Part shown: positions 36,831-46,099 of the stretch, in pieces
Position numbering within the stretch: the first letter of the stretch is position 1
Layout: each line of letters opens with the position of its first letter
Origin: Streptomyces sp. Ag109_O5-1
Lineage (GTDB): Bacteria > Actinomycetota > Actinomycetes > Streptomycetales > Streptomycetaceae
Length of the DNA stretch: 64,000 nucleotides
Direction: 5' to 3'
Assembly: GCF_003814875.1 (NCBI RefSeq)
Contig: NZ_RKQF01000001.1
Coordinates: forward strand, 11,579,956 to 11,643,955
Translations under genes and position numbers: made by a program
Notes under the pieces: generated by a model
Told to the model about the DNA's origin: nothing
Seen by the model: only the letters and a program-made list of their open reading frames with translations
Databases searched by the model: none

Positions 36831-36925
36831 CGGGGCTCCTCTGCTCCTTCAGTGCGCCGACTGTACTGGTACAGGAAGCCATCGAAACGACCCAACCCGG
36901 TGAACCTTCGCGGTCACAGCACTAG

Positions 36926-38354
36926 TAGTGCTCCGTTAGGTCTGTCTCGCGGTGCTGTTTGGGGGCATGGTGAGGGTGTGGACGCACATGAAGTGAACCG
37001 TGCTCGGGCGAAGTTGGCGTTATTCGTAGCTGATGTGTTCGCGTCGGTGCCGCGCAAGGATCAGCGGGCGAAGGGCGACTGCTATCTGCGGGGACTGATG
37101 CTGGACGGGCGGCGGAAGTCGATCCAGCCGATGGCGGAACGGCTGCCGGACGGCAATGAGCAGAACCTGCAGCAGTTCGTGAACCAGTCGACCTGGGATC
37201 CGGTGCCGGTGCGGCGGCGGATCGCGCAGCGGATGGTGCCGCAGATTGGCCCGGCTGCCTGGGCGGTCGATGATGTGTCGTTCCCCAAGGACGGCCGGAT
37301 GTCGGTGGCGGTCGCGCGCCAGTACTGCGGCGCTTTGGGCAAGCGGGCCAACTGCCAGGTCGCGGTGAGCGTGCACGCGGTCTCCGATGCCGCGTCCTGT
37401 CCGCTGCAGTGGCGGTTGTTCGTGCCCGAGGAGTGGGCGGACGATCCGGTACGGCGGCAGAAGGCCGGGATACCGCAGGAGGTGGGGCACCGGGAGAAGT
37501 GGCGCCTGGCCCTGGACACCATCGACGAGCTGGCCGGGTGGGGCCTGGTGCCGCCGGTGGTGGTGGCCGACGCCGGCTACGGGCAGAACGCCGACTTCCG
37601 CGACGGCCTGAGCGAGCGGGGCATCGGCTATGTCGTGGCCATCCGTTCGGACGTGACCGTCCACCCGCACGACGCGCAGCCCACCGCCCCGGCCTGGTCG
37701 GGCAACGGCCGCAAGCCGCAGCCCCGCTACCGGGACAAGCCGTCTGCGGTGGCCGCGCTCGCGGCCGGCCATGGGCGGCAGGCGTTCACCGAGGTGACCT
37801 GGCGTGAAGGCTCCCGCGGGCCGATGCGCTCGCATTTCCTGACGCTCCGGGTGCGGCCGGCCGGGGTCAGGGCCCGTCGCCTGGCCCAGGCCGCCGCCAC
37901 CGCCGAACACGGCCACTGGGACGGTGTCCTGACCGAGGTCACACTGCTGGTCGAATGGCCAGACGGCGCCGAAGCACCCACCGACTACTGGCTGTCCAAC
38001 CTGCCCGCCAACACCCCGCCGGCTGAACTGGTCCGCCTGGCCAAGATCCGCTGGCGCATCGAGCACGACTACCGGGAACTCAAGCACGGCCTCGGCCTGG
38101 ACCACTTCGAGGGCCGCTCCTGGAACGGATGGCATCACCACGTCACCCTGGTCACCGCAGCCCACGCGTTCCTCACCGAACAGCGCCTGGCCCCAAAAGC
38201 CGATACACCGGACTCACCCTCTACCAGATCCTCGACGCCATCCAGGACCTGCTGAACTGCTGGACCGGCACCTGCACCACCTGCCACCGCCCCCTGCCCA
38301 GAACATCCACCACCAGCCCAAACCTGAGAGCCAGAGCAACCTAACGGAGTCCTA
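36926..38354. mobile_element. IS701-family element in CTAG target
   Basis: Terminal repeats read inward TAGTGCTCCGTTAGGT (36926) and TAGGACTCCGTTAGGT (from 38354). Both ends are flanked by CTAG (36922-36925 and 38355-38358), the 4-bp YTAR-type duplication IS701 makes. The left CTAG includes the last base of the IS630-type unit and its flanking TA. Confidence 0.8.
36978..38255 (+). CDS. IS701-family transposase, C-terminal frameshift
   Basis: About 425 aa. DDE-type blocks are PAAWAVDDVSFPKDGRMSVA, VVADAGYGQNADFRDGL and IRWRIEHDYRELKHGLGLDH (final Glu in the W-E-Y-R-E-L-K box). GTG 36978 opens VDAHEVNRARAKLALFV. The usual C-terminal zinc-like tail (LTLYQILDAIQDLLNCWTGT, CTTCHRPLP) is present but one frame over, ending at 38344. 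The main frame leaves it near 38190 and stops at 38255. A single base loss explains this. The catalytic core is intact, but activity is doubtful. Confidence 0.88.
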   Translation: MDAHEVNRARAKLALFVADVFASVPRKDQRAKGDCYLRGLMLDGRRKSIQPMAERLPDGNEQNLQQFVNQSTWDPVPVRRRIAQRMVPQIGPAAWAVDDVSFPKDGRMSVAVARQYCGALGKRANCQVAVSVHAVSDAASCPLQWRLFVPEEWADDPVRRQKAGIPQEVGHREKWRLALDTIDELAGWGLVPPVVVADAGYGQNADFRDGLSERGIGYVVAIRSDVTVHPHDAQPTAPAWSGNGRKPQPRYRDKPSAVAALAAGHGRQAFTEVTWREGSRGPMRSHFLTLRVRPAGVRARRLAQAAATAEHGHWDGVLTEVTLLVEWPDGAEAPTDYWLSNLPANTPPAELVRLAKIRWRIEHDYRELKHGLGLDHFEGRSWNGWHHHVTLVTAAHAFLTEQRLAPKADTPDSPSTRSSTPSRTC

Positions 38355-41248
38355 CTAGCCATCCGACGAACGTGCCAGTCTGCGGTGGCTGGCAGGCGGC
38401 GGCATCCGGCCAGCCAGGACTCTTGGGAAGAGGCAAAGCCATATCTCACCTCGCTCCGCACGACACGGCGCCTGGGGCCCCCGGCTCCAAGGTCATGCGC
38501 CGCTACCGCGGGGAAGACGAGGCCTTCAAGGAGAACGCCCTGCACGGCGTGCTGTAGGCGGAGACGCCGATGCTGCTGGACTTCCTCATGCACAAGGTCG
38601 AGGGGCTCATCGAGACCTTCGTGCTTCTCAGCGTCAAGAACGTCCTCCCGCCCGCGCTGACCACAACGGGGCCGTGGCAAGCGCCTGGGCATGTACACAG
38701 GCTCGGCCCGATAGCGCGCTCCCTGTGGGAGATCATCGACAACTCCGTGGACGAGGCCGTCATGACGAAGCTGCACGCGGGCTGCAAGCTCGGCGACTAA
38801 GTCCGCGGCCAGAGCGACTGAGGCTGTAGAGGGCAGGTCTTGTTCGACCCATACGCACTTGCCCCCCGTTGAGGAGCGGCAGCCCCACCTGCGGGACAAC
38901 TGGGCGATCATCAACAGGCCTCGGCCGTTCTCATCGACGATGCGGGCATGGCGCAGGCGCGGGTAGGAGCCTCCACTGTCGAATACTTCGCAGGTCAGGA
39001 CTTGGTGCTGGATGAGGCGGAGGCGGATCGGGCCGGCGCCGTGGCGGATGGCGTTGGTGACCAGTTCGCTGACGACCAGTTCTGTGGTGGGCACGAGGTC
39101 CTCCAGCCCCCATTCCCTGAGTTGACGGGCGGTCAGGTGCCGGGCGGTGTGGACGGCGGTCAGCTCGGGCGGCAGGTCCCAGGAGGCGATCTGGGCCGCG
39201 TTGAGTGTGCGGATCCGGACAAGGAGCAGAGTGACGTCGTCGGATGCTGCCTGAGTCGGCACGGTTTCCATCACTGAGGAGCACAAGTCTTCCAGGGACT
39301 GATCAGGCTGCGCCAGGGTGGCGCCCAGGCGGTGCATGCCGACGTCGATGTCCTCGTCACGGGACTCGACCAGGCCGTCGGTGTAGAACGCGAGCACGCT
39401 ACCTTCGGACAGTTCCACTTCCACGGCCTCGAAGGGGATGCCCAGCCCGACGCCGAGGGGGGCTCCGGTGGGGATGTCGGGGAAGGTGACCTGGCCCTGC
39501 GGATCGATGATCGCGGGCGGGAGGTGCCCGGCCCGTGCCATCGTGCACCGCCGGGTGGCCGGGTCGTAGATGGCGTACAGGCAGGTAGCGCCCAAGACCA
39601 CGGGGAATTCGTCCGGGCCGTCGGCGTCCTCCTCGGCCAGCCGACGGACCGTGTCATCGAGGCAGGCCAGCAGTTCGTCGGGGGGCAGGTCCTGGTCCGC
39701 GAGCGTGCGGACGGCGGTGCGGAGCCTGCCCATCGTCACTGCGGCGTTGATGCCGTGCCCGACCACATCCCCGACGACGAGGGCCACCCGGGCGCCGGAC
39801 AGCTCGATCACGTCGAACCAGTCGCCTCCGACGCCGGCGTCCGTGTCGGCAGGCAGGTAGCGCGAGGCCGCCTCGACCGCCGTGCCGCCCCTCAGACGGT
39901 GGGGGAGCAGGTTGCGCTGCAGCGTGAGGGCCATGGTGTGTTCGCAAGCGTATTGGCGGGCGTTGTCCAAGGACAGTGCGGCCCGGGTGACCAGCTCCTC
40001 CGCGAGCAACAGATCATCCTCCTGGAACGGCAAGGGCGCCTCGGTGCGGATGAACACCGCGACACCGAGTACGGAGTGCCGCGCACGGATGGGCACGATC
40101 ATCACGGAGTGCATCCCGTTCTCACGGATCTTCTGCGCCCGCGCCGGGTCGTGGTCGAGCCATGTCCCAGGCGAGGTGTCCACCACCTGTGCCAGGTGGG
40201 ACCTCCCCGTGCGCAGGACGCTGGTGAAGGGCGAGTCCGGTGAGATGAACACCGTCTCCCCCCGCGCCCACGGGGATTCCGGGATCCCCGGGTGGATCGA
40301 GGCCAAACCGGCACGGCGCAGAACAGGGAGGTGATCATGTGTCGTGTCGGTTCGGGCAGAGGGCTCTTCGCCGAACGGAACCGAGCCCGCCAGGTCGACG
40401 ATGGCGTAGTCGGCCATCAACGGCACGGCAACGTCGGCCAGTTCCTGCCCGGTCTGCATGACGTCCAAGGTGCTGCCGATGCGCGTGCCGGCCTGGCTGA
40501 GGATGGCAAGGCGCTCGCGCACCCGCCAGCTGCCGGTGACATCCACGCACAAGCAGCACACCCCCAGCGCCTTGCCGTCCGCGTCCTGGAGGCAGAAGAA
40601 CGAGACCGAATACGCGTGCTCCCGGCGCGGATCTTCCGGCGGCCACCCCCGGAACTCGTGGACCGCTGAGGTACCGCTCTCCAACACCTGCCGCATCACT
40701 GCCTCGAGCGCTTCGCCCTCGAAACCGGGCAGCGACTCCGTCAGCCGGCGTCCGAACCGCCGGTCACGAGGAATGCCGTCGTGGCTCTCCATCGTGTCGT
40801 TCACCAAGGTGCAACGCAGCTGCAGGTCACGAACGACGATGCCGATCGGTGCGCGGGTAAGGAGCGACTCCCGCACCGATCCATTGATCATCCCCGAGGA
40901 GAGCGTGTCCATGTCGGTCAGGGATACCAGCCAGCGCAGGGTTGCATCCTGTCCCCGCAGCAGTGAGAGGCGCAGGCTCAGGTTGAGCGTGCGTCCGTCG
41001 CGGTGGCGGACCGAAGCGGTGCCGGACCAGCCACCTCGGGCACGGCACTGCTCGGCGAACGCTGATACCCCCAGCGGCTCCTCAAAGGACGGCAGCACGA
41101 GTGCGGCGGACTGGCCGACCACTTCCCCGGCCGAGTACCCGACAAGCCGCTGAGCGGCCTGCGTCCACCCGACCACCGTCCCTTGCTCGTCGAGCATCGC
41201 TATCGCTGCGTCGGCTATCTCGTAGCGCTTCTGGTCAGTGCTCATCAT
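38135..41248 (-). CDS. PAS-PAS-GAF-SpoIIE-HATPase regulator with abnormal C-terminal extension
   Basis: A 1037-aa frame. Two PAS domains (about 5-110 and 130-240) are followed by a GAF domain (about 255-420) and a SpoIIE/PP2C phosphatase (about 450-670) with all metal motifs: GGDWFDVIE, VGDVVGHGINAAVTMG, FYTDGLVESRDED and DDVTLLL. A C-terminal HATPase_c has its N-box (ELVTNAIRHG) and G-box (DENGRGLLMIAQLSRRWG). Relatives end at about CVWVEQDLPST, here near 38825. Beyond this the frame runs about 230 low-complexity residues, antisense to a parE fragment, and stops only inside the IS701 element. It probably controls an anti-sigma/anti-anti-sigma switch. Start ATG 41248 or 41245. Confidence 0.85.
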   Translation of the reverse strand: MMSTDQKRYEIADAAIAMLDEQGTVVGWTQAAQRLVGYSAGEVVGQSAALVLPSFEEPLGVSAFAEQCRARGGWSGTASVRHRDGRTLNLSLRLSLLRGQDATLRWLVSLTDMDTLSSGMINGSVRESLLTRAPIGIVVRDLQLRCTLVNDTMESHDGIPRDRRFGRRLTESLPGFEGEALEAVMRQVLESGTSAVHEFRGWPPEDPRREHAYSVSFFCLQDADGKALGVCCLCVDVTGSWRVRERLAILSQAGTRIGSTLDVMQTGQELADVAVPLMADYAIVDLAGSVPFGEEPSARTDTTHDHLPVLRRAGLASIHPGIPESPWARGETVFISPDSPFTSVLRTGRSHLAQVVDTSPGTWLDHDPARAQKIRENGMHSVMIVPIRARHSVLGVAVFIRTEAPLPFQEDDLLLAEELVTRAALSLDNARQYACEHTMALTLQRNLLPHRLRGGTAVEAASRYLPADTDAGVGGDWFDVIELSGARVALVVGDVVGHGINAAVTMGRLRTAVRTLADQDLPPDELLACLDDTVRRLAEEDADGPDEFPVVLGATCLYAIYDPATRRCTMARAGHLPPAIIDPQGQVTFPDIPTGAPLGVGLGIPFEAVEVELSEGSVLAFYTDGLVESRDEDIDVGMHRLGATLAQPDQSLEDLCSSVMETVPTQAASDDVTLLLVRIRTLNAAQIASWDLPPELTAVHTARHLTARQLREWGLEDLVPTTELVVSELVTNAIRHGAGPIRLRLIQHQVLTCEVFDSGGSYPRLRHARIVDENGRGLLMIAQLSRRWGCRSSTGGKCVWVEQDLPSTASVALAADLVAELAARVQLRHDGLVHGVVDDLPQGARYRAEPVYMPRRLPRPRCGQRGREDVLDAEKHEGLDEPLDLVHEEVQQHRRLRLQHAVQGVLLEGLVFPAVAAHDLGAGGPRRRVVRSEVRYGFASSQESWLAGCRRLPATADWHVRRMASRTPLGCSGSQVWAGGGCSGQGAVAGGAGAGPAVQQVLDGVEDLVEGESGVSAFGARRCSVRNAWAAVTRVTW
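38677..38800 (+). pseudogene. parE/gyrB fragment
   Basis: About 40 codons of the ATPase domain of a type II topoisomerase B subunit: KRLGMYTGSAR, then in another frame SLWEIIDNSVDEAV. The LWEIIDNSVDEA block includes the ATP-binding Asn-x3-Asp and is typical of ParE. The frame changes between the two blocks and the rest of the gene is absent. Confidence 0.65.
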
Positions 41249-41495
41249 GGCGGTCGATCACGTTCCTATCTGGATTTCCTTGGCTCGCGACCTGGATGTC
41301 GCGTCCGTGAGTTCTTGGGCGAAGCCTCAAGGAGGCTGGACTTCTGGGCGGCCACTGCCTCGCGTCGTTGGCCGGAGTGAGCCGTGTACTAACCACCCTC
41401 GCGCTACGGACCGCCCATGACGCCCGTGAACGTCCTTGGGGCGCGCGAACCTTTGCCCCGTGCCGTGACGCACCCCGGAACTCCTGAGCGTCCTG

Positions 41496-41795
41496 TCAGG
41501 CAATCAACCGAAGCAGGGCTGCCGCGGCAGCGGCGAGAGTCACCACCACGAGGAATGGGGCACGCAGCAGAACTGCGATGACGGCCACCCCGACCCCCGC
41601 CGCTCGTGGGTCGATCGTCAACTCCTGCTGTTTGCTGAATGTCTGCGTGACGATGAGTGCGGCAAGCAGAGCCACGGGCAGCAGCTCCGCCACCTTCTGC
41701 ACCCGACGGTCCTCAAGCACAGCCTTGGGGGCTGATAGACCGCCCAGTTTCAAGGCGTAGCAGCTCACTGCGCCCACAGCTATAGCCACCCACAT
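41496..41795 (-). CDS. azlD: AzlD-type branched-chain amino acid exporter subunit
   Basis: 99 aa with three to four short hydrophobic segments: MWVAIAVGAVSCYALKLGGL, LLPVALLAALIVTQTF, and AGVGVAVIAVLLRAPFLVVV. This is the size and layout of AzlD, the small partner of AzlC. Its ATG overlaps the AzlC stop (TGATG), so the two are coupled. The pair exports branched-chain amino acids or analogues in known cases. A divergent Lrp-type gene upstream of azlC is its likely regulator. Confidence 0.88.
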   Translation of the reverse strand: MWVAIAVGAVSCYALKLGGLSAPKAVLEDRRVQKVAELLPVALLAALIVTQTFSKQQELTIDPRAAGVGVAVIAVLLRAPFLVVVTLAAAAAALLRLIA

Positions 41796-42553
41796 CAGCC
41801 GACCTTCCTTTCCTCGGGAACTGTGTCGTCCACATGACTTGCGTTCCGGGGAACCTCTCCGCTGTCCGTCTCGACACGCCTCTCGTCGTCGTGGGAACTC
41901 CACAGCGAGAGGGCAACCACGGCCGCTGCCGCCAGGAGCACCGGCACTCCGGCCGGCGTGAAAGGCACGGCCGTCAGCGCTACCGCGGCAGCGATCAGCG
42001 CGGCCCACCATGTGATGGGTGTGCGCAACCGGGGGGCCATCAATGCGACGAAGGCCGCAGGCGCGACCACATCGAGGCCGAGGACGGAGGGATTCGACAG
42101 TGCCCGCGCTCCCAGCGCGCCAAGCAGGGTCGCAATGTTCCAGCAGCCAAACACAGACAGGCCGGCCGCCCAGAATCCCAGCCGGGCAAGCGGCTCGTTG
42201 CGGGTGTCGAGGGACATCGCCGCGCTCTCGTCGATGACGAACTGTGCGGCCCCAAGGCGCCGTGGCAGGCGCAAGCGATGCAAGCGAGCCAAGTGCAACC
42301 CGTAAAGCGCGTTGCGTGAGCCGAGCAGCGCTGCCGTGGCGGCTCCCGCCAAGGGTGCGCCTCCGGCCGCCACAACTCCAACGAAGGCGAACTGCGAGGC
42401 TCCCGTGAACATCAACAGCGACAGCACACACGTCTGCGGGAGGGTAAGACCGGCCGTCGTAGACAGGGCCCCGAACGAGAGGCCATAGGTGCCGGTGGCT
42501 ATCCCGATGCCCAGCGCGTCGCGGATGACCCTTTTTTCCGCTTCATTTCGCAT
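41795..42553 (-). CDS. azlC: AzlC-type branched-chain amino acid exporter subunit
   Basis: 252 aa. The N-terminal block RDALGIGIATGTYGLSFGAL and the following CVLSLLMFTGASQFAFVGVV are characteristic of AzlC (LIV-E family). About seven hydrophobic helices follow. The last 30 residues are a charged cytoplasmic tail. It is translated together with azlD. It starts 80 bases from the divergent Lrp/AsnC-type gene, the standard arrangement for Lrp-controlled amino acid exporters. Confidence 0.9.
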   Translation of the reverse strand: MRNEAEKRVIRDALGIGIATGTYGLSFGALSTTAGLTLPQTCVLSLLMFTGASQFAFVGVVAAGGAPLAGAATAALLGSRNALYGLHLARLHRLRLPRRLGAAQFVIDESAAMSLDTRNEPLARLGFWAAGLSVFGCWNIATLLGALGARALSNPSVLGLDVVAPAAFVALMAPRLRTPITWWAALIAAAVALTAVPFTPAGVPVLLAAAAVVALSLWSSHDDERRVETDSGEVPRNASHVDDTVPEERKVG

Positions 42554-42632
42554 GGCAATATCGTACCGAGATTCGTGCGCTATATTACTTCAAATATCCA
42601 CCGTATGCAGGGATTCGGAGTATGTTCGACTC
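42554..42632. promoter_or_regulatory. Divergent promoter region azlC / lrp-type gene
   Basis: A 79-base region, unusually AT-rich for the window around 42580-42600 (CTATATTACTTCAAATATCC). Both promoters must lie here, and the AT-rich core suits Lrp-type binding. Confidence 0.5.
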
Positions 42633-43082
42633 ATGGATGCAGTAGACCGCGCGATTTTGTTCCAGCTGCAGCAGGACGGTCGGCTCTCGAACGTCGACCT
42701 CAGCGCACGTGTCGGCCTGAGCCCCACCCCATGCCTCAGGCGGGTGCGTAACCTCGAAGAAGCGGGGATCATCCAGGGCTACCACGCCGACCTCGACCCG
42801 GCAGCAATCGGACGAGGCTTTCAGGTCCTCGTCCAGGCGAACATGATGATCAAGGACCAATCCACCATCGAGGCGTTCGAGGACCAGGTCCGCGAATTTC
42901 CGGAGATCGTCGAATGCAGGCGCATGTTCGGCGATCCGGACTACGTGATCTGGGTCGCCACCACGGACGCCGACGCCTACGAGCGCTTCTACATGACGAA
43001 ACTGACCAATCTGCCGGGCGTGGCCAGAATGAACTCACAAATGACCATGAAGATGGTCAAGGAGCGCACTCTCACCCTGTGA
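42633..43082 (+). CDS. Lrp/AsnC-family regulator
   Basis: 149 aa. N-terminal HTH: MDAVDRAILFQLQQDGRLSN, VDLSARVGLSPTPCLRRVRN, LEEAGIIQGYHADLDPAAIG. The C-terminal RAM ligand domain includes FPEIVECRRMFGDPDYVIWV and a final LPGVARMNSQMTMKMVKE. The frame is open upstream to 42489, but ATG 42633 gives the family start. It is divergent from azlCD and probably activates it in response to an amino acid (inference from context). Confidence 0.92.
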   Translation: MDAVDRAILFQLQQDGRLSNVDLSARVGLSPTPCLRRVRNLEEAGIIQGYHADLDPAAIGRGFQVLVQANMMIKDQSTIEAFEDQVREFPEIVECRRMFGDPDYVIWVATTDADAYERFYMTKLTNLPGVARMNSQMTMKMVKERTLTL

Positions 43083-44152
43083 CTGGGCAGCCGCCACCGC
43101 ATCCAGGCCGCAATCAGGCAACGTCGCCGCAGCCGCGGCAAGATCGTCCTGCTGCCCTGACCCGACCCCCGAGCCTCCGCAGCCCCTGGGTCGCCGCGTG
43201 CAAAAGCATGGTCAGCCGAGGTCTCCAGCCGCTCATGAGGTGATCGTTCACACCGCCCGCCGCCCTCAGCACGAGCACGGCCGTGAGCAGCTCATCCACC
43301 TGCGCCTGCAACTCCAACCGATCAGCCGCCCGTTGCGCCTGGGCGGGCCTCCCTGCGAAGCGTCAGACCCTCAGTCACCCCCCAGAGCCGAGACCGGAGA
43401 CGACCAGGCCACCAGCGCCGCCACCACAAGATCATGGTTCATACCCCTCCTGACCCCCCAAGAGGCCCCATAGTTCCCCCGCGCACGGCGAGTCGGCCGG
43501 ACAGTTTGGATGCTTTTTCAGGGTGGGGGTTCTGGCGCGGCGTCACGGTGCCACACGGCGCCGCGGGGCCGCCCTCCGGGCGGCGGACGCTACACCTCCG
43601 ACGCGGCCCCCGGTCGGGCCGCCTCCGGCGTCCTGGAGCCCCGCGTCACCGTGCGGCCTCGCGTGCCTCACCAGGACCCTCACCACTGAAGGGCACCACC
43701 ATGCACGCACTCACCTGCGTCGACTGCTCTACCGGCCCTGGCACCGAGTTCCGCGCCCTCCCCGACGGCCTGTTCGCATGCCGCCGGCCCCCACGTCTAG
43801 GCCGTCGACGTCTCCGGCGCCCTTGGCTACGTCACCAGTCCGACCACGCCCGCGGCGCCGGCCTCACCGCCACGCCCCGCACCATCCGGGCCTGGCTCGC
43901 TGGCACCCTCGCAGGGTCGTCGATAAAGATCGGCGACCACCTCGAAGATCCGCAGGAGGATGGGAGGCCCCTCAACGTCTCCGTTCACCGGCGAGTCCAC
44001 GTATCTCCCTCGGCCAGCCGATCATGCACTCGCTACCGGCTTCCCGCCGCGTGCTCACAACCGCACCAGCTGGCAGATCACAGGCGACTTCAGCACAGCC
44101 AGAAGGACCATCGCAAGGTGCGTACCCTGTCTGCGACCCTCAGCCTGGATCT
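43083..44152. other. 1-kb stretch without a recognised gene
   Basis: Open frames run through here on both strands, including a plus-strand frame that continues into the membrane protein at 44153, but their composition is that of random GC-rich DNA. No conserved domain was seen. Base composition falls from about 43.9 kb onward. Confidence 0.4.
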
Positions 44153-45667
44153 ATGAAAAACCGGCCCTTACTGGTCGTACATTCGCCGGATGGTCGCGGA
44201 TTGCGACAGGTCAGCATCAACCGACAGGGCGTGGGGAAAGTGTGGTCCCTACGCGAGTTGCGACTTCTCCTGCGCCGTTTGGGCTATCCGCGAGACCTGA
44301 ATATTGAAGACCGAACACATATCCGTTGGGAGGGCGGGAATAGTTCGCGGTGGCCAGACCGTCCATGGAGCAGGCGAACAGCTGCCAGCTTGATGGTCAT
44401 TGGCTCCCTTACGTCAGCCTCGGTACTGTTCAAGATCGGCGTAACAGACGCACTCGGGGCCCTTACCTATACAGGACGCATCGAAGGCTCGTTGTTCCTG
44501 ATCGCAGCCATACTGGAGACGGTCACGGCAATCGCCGTTTTTGATCACTGGGGAAAGCGCCGACTAACCTACTCAGGTGCAATAATCCTAGTAGGCGTCA
44601 CCATTTCCCTATTGGTCAGCCTACTGTTGCTTTCTGTGCAAATTTACGGGGGTGAGTACACGCACTATCTTTGGCTTTGGCTAGCTCTCCTGATCTGGTC
44701 GGCCTGGGCATTGAGGCGGCTCGAACCTCACCACATACTGAAAGAAATAACGCATCCGAAGAGCCTCGCAGTGGGAGCCGTAGTCTCAGCATTCTTCGTT
44801 GCCTCGAATTTTGCATACACGCAGGTCTACATACCCTACGCATCCCCCGTACAGGCGCGCGTCATAGCGAAGCTCGGCACTCCTAGCATGAACCAGAAGC
44901 GCACAATCCTGTATCTGCCAGTTGAGCTTCACTATCAAAACTCGGGCAAGGTGGGCTTCACTCTTCTGGGCAGCCAATACTCGGTCTACGGCCGAACGGC
45001 CAAATTCGTTGAAAGGCCGAACAGGCTGACAGAATGGAAGGATGACATGGAAAAGGAGCCAATGTCCGACCTCTATCGTCACACAGAAGTGCAGGGCAGA
45101 AACCTGATTAGCGCTGGAGAGTTCTTCCGGGCAGGAAACTCCCTAGACCCAGACCAGGAATTCGTAGAAAAGAAGATCGTCGAATTTCCGGCGGGAGCTG
45201 AATACGATTCAATTGAGGTTGTAGCGTCGGCGACTGCCATACGGACAGATCGAGGGGATCTAGATGATGTAGACTACTCAATTCCGTACTATTCCTGGGA
45301 TACCGCATCTGCCGGTAGAAAACACCTCTATGATGCCCCTGGCTGGGTTGCCCAACCTGGCGACGAATACATTGCCCATCATGCGCAAATACATTACGGC
45401 AGCGAGATCCTCAACATGACACGAAAACCTCGCTATGTAACATACTGGCGGGTGATTCGAAAAGAGTTCAGTGGCGCTAATCCGGAAAATGAAAATGATT
45501 TCACCGAGCCATACAATGCGTTGACTATCAGTGAACTCCACGAGGAAGCCCGCGAGCCGAGTACCTCAGACTACGACGAGCTCTATGACCGATACGGCCT
45601 TCAGGAAACATACAGTCCGTGGCTGAGGGAATCCCTCCCGGCGCTCCTCAAGGCTGCAGGTCGCTGA
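44153..45667 (+). CDS. Unknown membrane protein, 504 aa, low GC
   Basis: I do not recognise the family. After a 75-residue cytoplasmic start (VSINRQGVGKVWSLRELRLL, then RLGYPRDLNIEDRT) come about five membrane helices between residues 80 and 215 (ASLMVIGSLTSASVLFKIGV, SGAIILVGVTISLLVSLLLL, LAVGAVVSAFFVASNFAY). A soluble domain of about 280 residues follows, probably extracytoplasmic and rich in Tyr, Asp and Glu. ATG 44153 is chosen because the frame before it is low complexity. The gene's GC content and third positions are clearly lower than in its neighbours, which suggests recent transfer. Confidence 0.7.
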   Translation: MKNRPLLVVHSPDGRGLRQVSINRQGVGKVWSLRELRLLLRRLGYPRDLNIEDRTHIRWEGGNSSRWPDRPWSRRTAASLMVIGSLTSASVLFKIGVTDALGALTYTGRIEGSLFLIAAILETVTAIAVFDHWGKRRLTYSGAIILVGVTISLLVSLLLLSVQIYGGEYTHYLWLWLALLIWSAWALRRLEPHHILKEITHPKSLAVGAVVSAFFVASNFAYTQVYIPYASPVQARVIAKLGTPSMNQKRTILYLPVELHYQNSGKVGFTLLGSQYSVYGRTAKFVERPNRLTEWKDDMEKEPMSDLYRHTEVQGRNLISAGEFFRAGNSLDPDQEFVEKKIVEFPAGAEYDSIEVVASATAIRTDRGDLDDVDYSIPYYSWDTASAGRKHLYDAPGWVAQPGDEYIAHHAQIHYGSEILNMTRKPRYVTYWRVIRKEFSGANPENENDFTEPYNALTISELHEEAREPSTSDYDELYDRYGLQETYSPWLRESLPALLKAAGR

Positions 45668-45787
45668 GAAGCCGGTTCCACTGACTGATCGCCACGGACA
45701 CTTTGCTGACTCCGGCGAGGGCCCGGTTAACCTCGATTCTTCAGCGGTCGTGAGTGCATGATCGGGTCTGTCGGCGACGGCTGAAAA

Positions 45788-46035
45788 GTGGTTCTGGCTC
45801 ACTTTTGGTGCTGGAGTGACGGAGGGTAACTGTTCGTGTCGGCGGCGGTCAGAGGTCACGCGGCCAGGAGGACACGCTTGCGCAGGAGGTCCAGCCCCGC
45901 CCGCCCGAACATCTGACGCTTCAGCATCTTGATCCGGTTCACCTGCCCCTCCACCGCCCCCGAACTGAACGGCAACGTCAGCCCAGCCGTCACCGCCACC
46001 TGATCACCAACGACCCCGTTCACGAACGAAAGCAG
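45788..46035 (-). repeat. Left 248-bp arm of ISL3 inverted repeat
   Basis: A reverse-complement copy of 47531-47778 with one mismatch seen. It contains the terminal repeat and, on the minus strand, the last 60 codons of the ISL3 transposase (LPFSSGAVEGQVNRIKMLKR). It is thus an inverted fragment of the element's own 3' end. Confidence 0.85.
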
Positions 46036-46099
46036 CGGCTTCCGATCGGATTCGTTGATCACCTGCGACTGAGCGTCAATCCTGTGAGCATGCTCGTCC

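Larger units (their letters stand above)
33121..36922. mobile_element. 3.8-kb unit bounded by IS630-type inverted repeats
   Basis: A 31-bp perfect inverted repeat bounds the unit: it begins GTGCTGTGACCGCGAAGGTT at 33121, and its exact complement ends at 36922. Each end is flanked by TA, the target that IS630/Tc1-type elements duplicate. The unit holds an IS630 transposase, a methyltransferase, an IS256 transposase and a small membrane protein. No internal copy of the repeat follows the transposase, so the outer pair looks like the real ends. Confidence 0.7.

Noticed and set aside
36922..36941. Longer 19-bp repeat starting TAGTAG at the left of the IS701
   Set aside because: The first three bases belong to the CTAG target duplication, so the terminal repeat starts at 36926.
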